Shown: positions 57,801-64,000 of the stretch, piece after piece
Position numbering within the stretch: the first letter of the stretch is position 1
Layout of the letters: the number at the start of each line of letters is the position of its first letter
Assembly (NCBI RefSeq): GCF_030867095.1
Contig: NC_081828.1
Coordinates: 51,809,434-51,873,433, forward strand
DNA: 64,000 nt
Reading direction: 5' to 3'
DNA from: Alligator mississippiensis
Lineage: Eukaryota > Chordata > Crocodylia > Alligatoridae
Translations under genes and position numbers: made by a program
Notes under the pieces: generated by a model
The model's database searches: none
Told to the model about the DNA's origin: nothing
The model's input: the letters and a program-made list of their open reading frames with translations, nothing else

Positions 57801-59706
57801 GAGCTGGCAGGCAGCCAGGAAGAAATGAAGGGGATTTTGGAGTGCAGGGAAGTTTGGGGTGGTAGAGGGGTTGCTGTGCACAGTTGTGGCATCTCTCTGA
57901 GATGGAGAATATTCTCAGCTTTGCATGCTGCCTTGACAGGGCTGTCTTGTTTCCTCCAGGTCCATTAGAGGTCCTTGGTGCTATGCGAGGCTATGTCCGT
58001 TACTTTTTTGGCTGTGAGACCTGCTCAGAGCACTTTGAACAAATGGCAGCAGAATCCATGGACCAAGTGAAGAGCCTGGATGAAGCCATCCTCTGGCTTT
58101 GGTCAAGGCACAATCGGGTCAACGCAAGGCTGGCAGGTAACACAGATGGCATTGGCCACAACTGGGGAGAGGCAAGAAGTGTAGGAAGGTACAGCTTTGT
58201 TAGTTAATTCTTTCATCAAAAGACAGCTCTCTAAATGCTCTATTTAATAATTCCTGCTTCTCCCACCCAGGTATACGGTTACCGTTTTTCTCCCTTCCCC
58301 ACATACCTGTAAAGTCCACTTAAGGGAGGAATCAGTATATAAGCTGCTAACAGCTGAAGGGGAAGAAAGGACAAGTGTCCCCATGGACAGATGAACAAAT
58401 GTCTTCCTCCTTGCCACTGCAGCCTCCCCTCTCACCACTGTAGGAGGCCCTACTCCCAGCATTCACATAGATTCCTCCACCTAGTGATCAAAGCAGTGTG
58501 GCCACATAATTGGATGAAAGAGAGACTGTTTGGTAAAGATGGACAATGAGAAGAGCCTGTTCAGTCTTTGGGAAACCTTGCTGCTCTCTAAAGTAGAGGA
58601 GACAGTTCTTGTCCCAGCCAGTGGAGGCAGGGAAGGGTCTCTGGACAGAAAGCAGCTCCAGGGTTGAGACCTAGTTCTTGGCATTGTTGAAGGCTACAAT
58701 GTCCCCCCCTCTTCACACTCCCCAGTGACAAAGGGCATGTGAGAAGCTGCTACTGCAGATGACTGGGGAGTGGGGAAAGGGAGTGACTTCCCAGTAGGGG
58801 TTGGATGGGCCCCTGTGGTACACTTCCTGCACTGCTTGGTGTAGATGGAGCCTGGCTATAGCAGCAGAAGGGACATCTCTCTAAGATTGCCCATCTCCTG
58901 CCAGGAGTGTAAATGCTCTGCCTACTGCACTGGGCCATGCTGCTGCTGCATAACCTGCTGGAAGTGTGTCTTGAATCTTGTTTGCTCTGATTTGTTCAGG
59001 TGACCTGACGGAGGACCCCAAATTCCCCAAGATGCAGTGGCCTCCCCCAGACATGTGCCCCTCCTGCCACAAAGAGATCAATGGACAACATGCATGGGAT
59101 GAGGCAGCCGTCCTGCACTTCCTCAAGGGTCACTACTCACCAGTCAACATCTACTTTGCCTACACAAAACCTGAGAAATTTCTGTTGGCCAGGGACAGCC
59201 GGGATGCGGAGGAGACAACTGGAGTCAAGGGCAAGGGCAATGGGATAGCGGGGATGGAGGATAAAGGGAGAAGAGAGGAGGAGGAAGGAGGAGAACAAAG
59301 GAGGACAGAGCAGGTGGACCCAGTTGTGGGAAGAAAGATGGTTGCTCAGAAATGGCAAGCCCTAAAAGCTGCAGCCTTGGCAGCCAAGAAGAAGCAGCAT
59401 CTAAGCAAGAGGGACACCACACCATTACTGATGACAGATGATAACAGTCGCCGGGCTGTTGACTATGCAGCTGCCCAGGAGCACCTGAGAAGGCGAGGGC
59501 TTAAGTCCAAGGAGATCATTGGTGTCCTGGAGGAGGAAGGAGATGATGGTGTGAGGAAAAGCCGGTGGTTCCATGTGCTGGGACTGGGTTACTCCCACCT
59601 GGACATCAGCCTGTACTTCCTCTCCTCCATGTGCCTGCTGGGCATGTACACCTTCTACATACGGCTGGGGTCCAGCAAGGGCCGCCCTAGGTTCCCCATG
59701 GCATGA
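33589..59706 (+). CDS. QSOX1: QSOX1 copy 2, complete sulfhydryl oxidase 1 (12 exons, 721 aa)
   Basis: Complete gene for quiescin sulfhydryl oxidase 1, which forms disulfides in secretory and extracellular proteins and reduces O2 to H2O2. Exons sum to 2166 bp in one frame. Predicted protein: signal peptide 1-20 (MARVLLLALVLAVALPGARP); thioredoxin domain with CGHC at C61-C64 and structural C92/C101; second thioredoxin-like domain about 160-290; helix-rich region about 295-378; Erv/ALR flavin domain about 379-520 with C394/C406, flavin-side C446-E-T-C449 and C506-P-S-C509; a Lys/Glu-rich linker; membrane helix about 687-707; short cytosolic tail. Human QSOX1 is 747 aa. All introns are GT-AG. Oddities: CETC where human has CRDC, and no equivalents of human C165 and C237. 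The start codon is the one giving a signal peptide in frame with exon 1, inside the CpG island. Confidence 0.96.
33835..33867. repeat. (GGCCCC)5 hexanucleotide run
   Basis: Perfect or near-perfect GGCCCC repeats starting within 10 bp of the exon 1 donor; GGGGCC on the other strand. Confidence 0.9.
34788..34925 (+). repeat. Intron 1 inverted repeat, left arm
   Basis: GAGCTCAGCCAGCCCATAAG ... GGGCTGAGGCCTTACCAACA matches 40690-40830 in reverse orientation. Probably two copies of one dispersed repeat. Confidence 0.75.
36084..36576. mobile_element. Palindromic hAT-like MITE (fold-back)
   Basis: 493 bp flanked by CTCTAGAA (36076-36083) and CTCTCGAA (36577-36584), 7 of 8 matching. The two halves are inverse copies of about 220 bp: GACTCCATTTCCCAGCAGCC at left answers to GGGCTTCTGGGAAATGGAGTC-like sequence at right. 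Transcripts could fold into a long hairpin. Open frames inside are by-products. Confidence 0.88.
39160..39640. repeat. G-rich minisatellite (GTGGGGGTGTGG-like)
   Basis: About 480 bp of imperfect GTGTGGGGG / TATGGTGGG repeats with almost all G on the plus strand. Many G-runs of three or more could form G-quadruplexes on the transcribed RNA. Confidence 0.9.
40690..40830 (-). repeat. Intron 1 inverted repeat, right arm
   Basis: Reverse-orientation partner of 34788-34925 (CCACTACTGTTGATAAGGCC ... TGGGCTGGCTGAGCTCCC). Confidence 0.75.
42721..42821 (+). CDS. QSOX1: QSOX1 copy 2 exon 2
   Basis: Encodes WRPAVILGAVNCADEFNEK and VCRDFRITGYPTLK of the first thioredoxin domain. Cys92/Cys101 match human C101/C110. 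101 bp, ends in phase 0. Confidence 0.96.
43245..44533 (+). mobile_element. CR1 LINE, 5'-truncated, in intron 2
   Basis: Reverse-transcriptase part of ORF2 (GEEIDVIYLDFKKAFDLVSH; AVPQGSVLGSRLF; catalytic FADD in LAKFADDAKLWG) through the 3' UTR ending TCTATGAAATCTATGACATC. In-frame stops near 43469 and 44022 and a frame change near 44070 show it is inactive. Older than the copy at 61.3 kb. Confidence 0.95.
44534..48202 (+). other. QSOX1: QSOX1 copy 2 intron 2, remainder
   Basis: AT-rich intronic sequence. A CR1 tail fragment lies at 47083-47258. Nothing else recognised. Confidence 0.5.
47083..47258 (-). mobile_element. CR1 LINE 3' fragment (antisense)
   Basis: TCATAGATTCATAGATTG then GGGGCTGGAAGGGAACTCGC and CAGGTCCAGCCCCCCTGCAG, the reverse complement of a CR1 3' end, followed by TTTCCTCTTGAAGATTTCCA. 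Confidence 0.85.
48203..48251 (+). CDS. QSOX1: QSOX1 copy 2 exon 3
   Basis: Short exon (49 bp) encoding FFEAFSRSPEDGKRIS, matching human FFKAFTKNGSG. Ends in phase 1. Confidence 0.95.
48766..48856 (+). CDS. QSOX1: QSOX1 copy 2 exon 4
   Basis: Encodes VDSSLQALRQGIITHLEKYQ and DVYPPLEPG. Human has WPPACPPLEP here, so the cysteine equivalent to human C165 is absent. Confidence 0.95.
50702..50792 (+). CDS. QSOX1: QSOX1 copy 2 exon 5
   Basis: Encodes [20 protein letters not shown] and [10 protein letters not shown], the start of the second thioredoxin-like domain. Aligns base by base with copy 1 280-370. Confidence 0.96.
51449..51594 (+). CDS. QSOX1: QSOX1 copy 2 exon 6
   Basis: Encodes [18 protein letters not shown] to NGSFSRISV. 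Sequons at YNVT and [11 protein letters not shown] replaces human DFPSCYLL. Confidence 0.96.
52478..52642 (+). CDS. QSOX1: QSOX1 copy 2 exon 7
   Basis: Encodes [17 protein letters not shown] and the Thr/Pro linker. 165 bp as in copy 1. Phase 2 at both ends. Confidence 0.95.
52811..52940 (+). CDS. QSOX1: QSOX1 copy 2 exon 8
   Basis: Encodes [18 protein letters not shown] and [13 protein letters not shown] of the helix-rich region. Intron 7 before it is only 168 bp. Confidence 0.96.
52941..55255 (+). other. QSOX1: QSOX1 copy 2 intron 8
   Basis: Aligns with the ends of copy 1 intron 8. It contains the single-copy ancestor of half of the copy 1 116-bp repeat at 54412-54473. No gene content seen. 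Confidence 0.65.
55256..55378 (+). CDS. QSOX1: QSOX1 copy 2 exon 9
   Basis: Encodes YFPGRPFVKNFLHSLDNWLE and a helical stretch ending KKD, very close to human YFPGRPLVQNFLHSVNEWL. Confidence 0.96.
55552..55699 (+). CDS. QSOX1: QSOX1 copy 2 exon 10
   Basis: Start of the flavin domain: WVGCQGSEPRYRGYSCSIW and [18 protein letters not shown]394/C406 pair kept. Ends in phase 1. Confidence 0.97.
57126..57520 (-). mobile_element. Old CR1 LINE 3' fragment, uninterrupted counterpart of 8304-10050
   Basis: Reverse CR1 tail (GGAGGTCATCTAGTCCCAGC, AGCTTGCACTTAAAAACTTC, GTTAGAAGGTTATTGCTAAG). Same place in intron 10 of both QSOX1 copies, so it inserted before the duplication. Confidence 0.85.
57960..58136 (+). 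CDS. QSOX1: QSOX1 copy 2 exon 11
   Basis: Erv core: RYFFGCETCSEHFEQMAAES and ILWLWSRHNRVNARLA. The flavin-side CxxC is CETC instead of the CRDC of human and copy 1. Confidence 0.97.
59000..59706 (+). CDS. QSOX1: QSOX1 copy 2 exon 12 (terminal coding part)
   Basis: Encodes EDPKFPKMQWPPPDMCPSC and HYSPVNIYFAY, then a highly charged linker (RREEEEGGEQRRTEQ), QHLSKRDT (human QWHLSKRDT), the membrane helix LDISLYFLSSMCLLGMYTFY and a basic tail. Stop TGA 59704-59706. Confidence 0.97.
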
Positions 59707-60240
59707 GGCTTGCAGTGGGTGACCAGCTATTTCCAGTCAGGGTTGATTAAAAATTATCCTTTGTTTTTTTCCTTAAAATCCAAGTTTTTTAACATTTTAA
59801 ATTAATTTTTATTTAACTTACAGATACATTATTTTTTAAAATCTTGTTTAAAATTAAATCTGAATTTAGTACAAAACATGTTAAGATCTAAATCTGAATG
59901 CCTTGAGAGCCAATGATAAATAAAAAGTAAATAGGCTGAATCCATGAGTTTCTATAAAAATCTTTGAGATACAGTGGGCTGTGTGCTTGTACTGCATTAA
60001 GAGTTTGACTTTTTGTGGAACTCAAGAACAATCTCTCTTTTGCCATTTTCTAATATACTAACAATATAAAATGTTAAGCTATATAATTGCTTTAATAAAT
60101 CTACATTATTTATAGCATACCCACTTTGGTGGTAAGAATATATCCCAAGTCCTAGTGTAAAGGTTCTATTTAGTTGTAAATCTGCATGTTGTAATTATTA
60201 TATCAACCAATGAGAAGGCATTTTTCTTTAGAAAGCAGCT
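59707..60240 (+). terminator. QSOX1: QSOX1 copy 2 3' UTR and candidate poly(A) signals
   Basis: AT-rich UTR with AATAAA at 59919-59924 and 60094-60099. The second is conserved with copy 1 (12173-12178), making it a good candidate, though the used site is unknown. Confidence 0.55.
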
Positions 60241-60737
60241 GAAATACACATGGAAAAGTTGATTAAAATCAATGATTTTAAATTGAGGCCTTCCACTTGG
60301 TGATTTCAAATAATTAAATGGATTATGTAAATTACTGCGATTTAATTAATCCACATTGTGAGCAGTGGGAGAGTGGCAGGGATAGGCCTGCTACCGGCCA
60401 AGTGTCAATGGTTCCTTATACAGGTCCATGGCTGCAAGGCACCTGAATCTTCAGCTGGATTGCCATGGAAATGGGCATGGCCGGCTGGTTTCTTGGTATT
60501 GCTGTTGCTGCTGCTGCTGAGAATGTGGAGGTGCCTACTTACACAGATATGACATGTTCTTCAGGGATCTAAAAGTGTTGCCTGGTACTAAGGGCCTCTC
60601 AGAGATTTACTGCAGCTGCCAAGGAGATACTATATGTGTGCGCTGAGGGGAAGGGGGTTTGAAGTTGTGAAATGTGAGCAGCTTTTGCTCTAGCTGCTAC
60701 TGTTCCTTTCTGAGCTTGAGGCTGTAAACAGTTAGGT

Positions 60738-60948
60738 CAGAGGTTCCCAAACTTTTTCCTATTGAGTACCCCCTTCCAGATTTACCAGCTGCCCATGTAC
60801 CCCTACCAGTATATGGTTTATATTTTAACCCCTTAAATAACAATTATTATTATGAAAAACCCATCATTACACAATTTCTCCTGCATATCCCTCAGAGAGG
60901 TCTTGCATACCTCCAGGGGTTATGCATACCACAGTTTGGGAACCCCTG
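60738..60948. mobile_element. hAT-like MITE in the copy 2 flank
   Basis: Starts CAGAGGTTCCCAAACTTTTT and ends CAGTTTGGGAACCCCTG. Flanks AGTTAGGT and AATTAGGC match 6 of 8. The empty site is visible in copy 1 near 13083-13095 (GCAGTGAGGCCATGACC), so it inserted after the duplication. Confidence 0.8.
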
Positions 60949-61255
60949 AATTAGGCCATGATCAGGGTTATCCTTTTGGGCCAAAAGACACTAGATATCT
61001 CATAAACAACTTGAAAAGCCACTTGAGCTTAACCCTGTTTTACATCACATTAAAGCCACTGCTGAGAGGTGATCCAAGTGGCTGTTGCTGAACTAGTTTC
61101 AAGATGTCTTTTGCAACCGCCAGGTCTGCACACTGCAGTGCCACCCAGATTCTGCATTTGGAGGAACTGGCTTAAAAACAGATAAAGAATATGGACCCTC
61201 AGTCTGGCCATGGATGACACAGTTGATGCTATTAATCTTGTAGCTCCTACACCTA

Positions 61256-62289
61256 GATTCATAGATGTTAGGGTTGGAAGGGACCTCAATAGATCATCGA
61301 GTCCGACCCCCTGCATAGGCAGGAAAGTGTGCTGGGTTTAGATGACCCCAGCTAGATACTCGTCTAACCTCCTCTTGAAGACCCCCAGGGTAGGGGAGAG
61401 CACTACCTCCCTTGGAAGCCCATTCCAGACCTTGGTCACTCTAACTGTGAAGTTCTTCCTAATGTCTAGTCTAAATCTGCTCTCTGCTAGCTTATGGCCA
61501 TTATTTCTTGTAACCCCCAGGGGCGCCTTGTTGAGTAAAGCCTCACCAATTCCCTTCTGTGCCCCCACGATGAACTTATAGGGAGCCACAAGGTCACCTC
61601 TCAACCTTCTCTTGCGGAGGCTGAAGAGGTCCAGGTGCCCTAGTCTCTCCTCATAGGGCTTGGCCTGCAAGCCCTTAACCATACGAGTGGCCCTTCTCTG
61701 GACCCTCTCCAGGTTCTCTACATCCCTCTTGAAGTGCGGCGCCCAAAACTGCACGCAGTATTCCAACTGCGGTCTGACCAGCGCCCGATAGAGGGGAAGT
61801 ATCACCTCCTTGGTTCTGTTCCTCATGCATCTGCTGATGCACAATAAAGTGCCATTAGCTTTTCTGATGACTTCGTCACACTGACGACTCATGTTCATCT
61901 TGGAGTCCACTAGGACTCCAAGATCCCTTTCCGCTTCCGTGCCACCAAGCAGGTCATTTCCTAGGCAGTAGGTATGCTGGACATTTTTCCTCCCTAGGTG
62001 CAGCACTTTGCATTTCTCCTTGTTGAATTGCATTCTGTTGTTTTGTGCCCATATGTCCAACCTGTCCAGGTCTGCTTGTAGTTGTTCCCTGCCCTCCGGC
62101 TTGTCCACTTCTCCCCACAGTTTTGTGTCATCCACAAACTTGGACAGAGTACACTTCACTCCCTCGTCCAAGTCACTGATGAAGACATTGAAGAGTATCG
62201 GTTCAAGGACCGAGCCCTGCGGGACCCCACTGCCCACACCCTTCCTGTATAAGGTATTCCATTTTTTGCTCCCTCCTTTCAATATCTAG
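61256..62289 (-). mobile_element. Young CR1 LINE, 5'-truncated
   Basis: Antisense CR1 with an open 314-codon stretch covering the end of the reverse transcriptase (GVPQGSVLEPILFNVFISDL; FVDDTKLWG; YRALVRPQLEYCVQFWAPHF) and the C-terminal region, then the 3' UTR. Absent at the equivalent place in copy 1 (near 13580), so it inserted after the duplication. The 5' part of the element is missing, so it cannot move on its own. Confidence 0.96.
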
Positions 62290-62603
62290 GACTGCAGTAA
62301 TGCTGATGGGATTTTGTAGGCAGAAATTCACAGGCTATAAGTTGTTGCTGTTTCTATTGTTTACCAATGCACTGCCTATTTAAAATATTATTGCAAGATG
62401 TGCTGTTGTTGTGCTGCCACTTCTAACATGAGACTTGGGAAGAGATAGGGCTTTGCCAAGAAACCACGCTCCCCATCTATCCTAAAGCACATATACTAGG
62501 CAGTGATGCTCTCAAATATGCTGTACGGCCCCATTCAGTCAGTCTCCTGAACCAGAAGGCATATAGGCTGCATCTGCAGACTGCTTCAGGCCCTCTTTTC
62601 CTA

Positions 62604-64000
62604 AAGCATTGAGGAACATGGAGTTGGACAAAGCAGAGGTAAGGTCATGACTGTGTGTGTGGTGTGAAACATTGTAATGTCCTTTTGGTAGGATTTCCAA
62701 AAAGGTTCAACATCAGTGTCCCAAGAATCTGTATTTCTGTCCTCTCTGTTACTGGGCTTTCAGGAGTAAGGAGCCTACTTTTCCTGATCTTTATTCATTT
62801 TTATTGGAGACTTTTGCAACACCTGGTGTTTTCTCAGTGACATCTCTTTCTAATTTCAGGGACTCCTGTGCTAAAATTGGAATCCCAGAAGGAAGTCTTC
62901 TCCCCCAGATCCTCTCCAAGCTATCCTCTTTATTTAAAGTGCTTTTTTTTTTTTGCTAAAAGATTTTTCTGCACAGCTCCATTCAGCAGCTCTGCCACCA
63001 GAGTTTGAGGTGCACTTTGAGAAGGCACCATGTAAGAGCCAGGCAGTCATCAAGAGCCCTACTGCTTTCAGCAAAAAGGAAGACTGTTGCAGAGCTGTGG
63101 GTGTGGCTGTAATCAAAGTTATTCCAGCATAACTTTATAGTACAAGTTAGGCCTCTGGAAGCTGCTGCTTCTATGGGAAATGAAAGAACTATGCCTATAT
63201 TCAGGGTTTGATCAATGTTTGTTCCCTTTTTTCTATTAAAGCCATAAACTTTGTTCCTTCCTTTTGGAGTCATGTGAAACAGAAGACAGTGACAAAGGGA
63301 AAATGCAGATTTTTTCCTTTCTTTAAAAAAAATCATTTGGCAACGTGTTTTCCAACTACACTAGTGTAGATATGTGGAGAGCAAAGAATTCTAAGTAAAG
63401 TATACACTCCTATTAATTGCCTTCCATACCTGTTTGATACAAGTCCTTTTTTCCAAAACTCTCTAATTAGTAGAAATGGAGCTGTTAAATTGTGAAACCA
63501 CAGGCCTGATGGGTGTGTACACATAGCTAGAAACCTTGGAAGTGGTTCTGTCCCCCAGGGTTTCCTAACGCAGCTTTGTTTTTTTGGGTCTTCGTATTAC
63601 TTCAGGATTGTTAATTCACATAGTATTCTTGTATTGTAGCTTTGACCCTCTCAGCAGACACAGTCCCTGCACAGACTAGTCTAGGGTTTAGTCTTTTCTA
63701 TGCAACTTTGCTGGCATAGTTGTATCAGGCAGGGCGGTGATCGCTGTAGATATGGCAGTAGAAAAACTCCTTCCATCAGTACATACTACATCTCCACTAG
63801 AGGGCTCTGCTGGCATAGTTATGCCAGCCAAGCTGTAGCACCAAGAGTAGATAAACCCTAAACCTAAACCTGCCTAATGAGGGAGGCAGAGTACTGGGAT
63901 TAAAGCAATTGATTCTCTATTATACACAATTTAAACTTGTGGATATTTCTTTCCAGAAGTTCTGAAAGTGTACTATGTATGCCAAAAAGCAATGAAGCAG
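62604..64000 (+). pseudogene. Decayed or partial coding exons, possibly CEP350 (copy 2 flank)
   Basis: Counterpart of the blocks at 14.6-22.5 kb. Block a ends at 62638 with donor CAGAG|GTAAGG. Block b (62860 to about 62920) follows acceptor TAATTTCAG and reads TPVLKLESQKEVFSPRSSPS. A possible block c near 62977-63060 reads PPEFEVHFEKAPCKSQAV. An exon follows acceptor TTTCTTTCCAG at 63957 and reads EVLKVYYVCQKAMKQ up to the window edge, open here although its copy 1 counterpart has stops. Gene identity is inferred from position only; individual blocks are uncertain. Confidence 0.4.
63061..63950. other. Spacer without recognised features
   Basis: Intron-like sequence between the last two putative relic exons. 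Parts align with 16.4-16.9 kb and 22.4 kb in the copy 1 flank. No gene or repeat recognised. Confidence 0.4.

Noticed and set aside
59719-59900. T/A-rich tract after the QSOX1 stop as evidence of a retrocopy
   Set aside because: Both gene copies keep all introns, so neither is a processed copy.
61338-62282. 314-codon antisense frame as a host gene
   Set aside because: Reverse-transcriptase motifs and the CR1 3' end show it is a 5'-truncated LINE.

Overview
This is vertebrate nuclear DNA. It has spliced genes with GT-AG introns, a CpG-island promoter, many CR1 LINE fragments, hAT-like and pogo-like short transposons, and microsatellites. The CR1 copies end in the ATCTATGAATCTATGA-type tail, and old intronic repeats are still readable. 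I infer a sauropsid, most likely a crocodilian, with turtle as the alternative. I see no bacterial-style genes, rRNA, tRNA or CRISPR array.

The host genes are two tandem, same-strand copies of QSOX1 (quiescin sulfhydryl oxidase 1, a secretory-pathway enzyme that makes disulfides). Copy 1 (from the left edge to about 12.2 kb) shows only exons 5-12; its first four exons lie left of the window. Copy 2 (33.6-59.7 kb) is complete: 12 exons, every splice site canonical, the phases add up, and the CDS is 2166 bp (721 codons plus stop). Exons, introns and 3' flanks of the two copies align throughout, so this is a segmental duplication and not a retrocopy. Copy 1 has a stop codon just before the C-terminal membrane anchor, so it would make a soluble enzyme if expressed.

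The 3' flanks of both copies (about 11.8-22.98 kb and 59.7-64.0 kb) share sequence that is not part of QSOX1. Pieces of it read like decayed coding exons, ending at 22.5-22.95 kb in a fragment that I assign tentatively to the C-terminus of CEP350, the usual upstream neighbour of QSOX1. The simplest model is a repeated unit of [CEP350 3' end + QSOX1]. The last 100 bases of the window match the sequence just upstream of the CEP350-like tail at 22.43-22.53 kb. A further CEP350 tail, and possibly a third QSOX1 copy, should therefore follow to the right.

The rest is repeats. Copy 1 introns hold a triplicated 116-bp repeat (6.5-6.9 kb) and about 1.4 kb inserted into an older CR1. The spacer between the copies holds a (CA)32 run, a 934-bp terminal-inverted-repeat element, CR1 pieces, a CpG-rich solo LTR with a 5-bp target duplication, a possible second LTR-like element, and a fold-back repeat carrying a nested pogo-type MITE. 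Copy 2 intron 1 (8.9 kb) holds a palindromic hAT MITE and a G-rich minisatellite; intron 2 holds a 1.3-kb CR1. A young antisense CR1 lies downstream of copy 2. Comparing the two copies dates many insertions to before or after the duplication.
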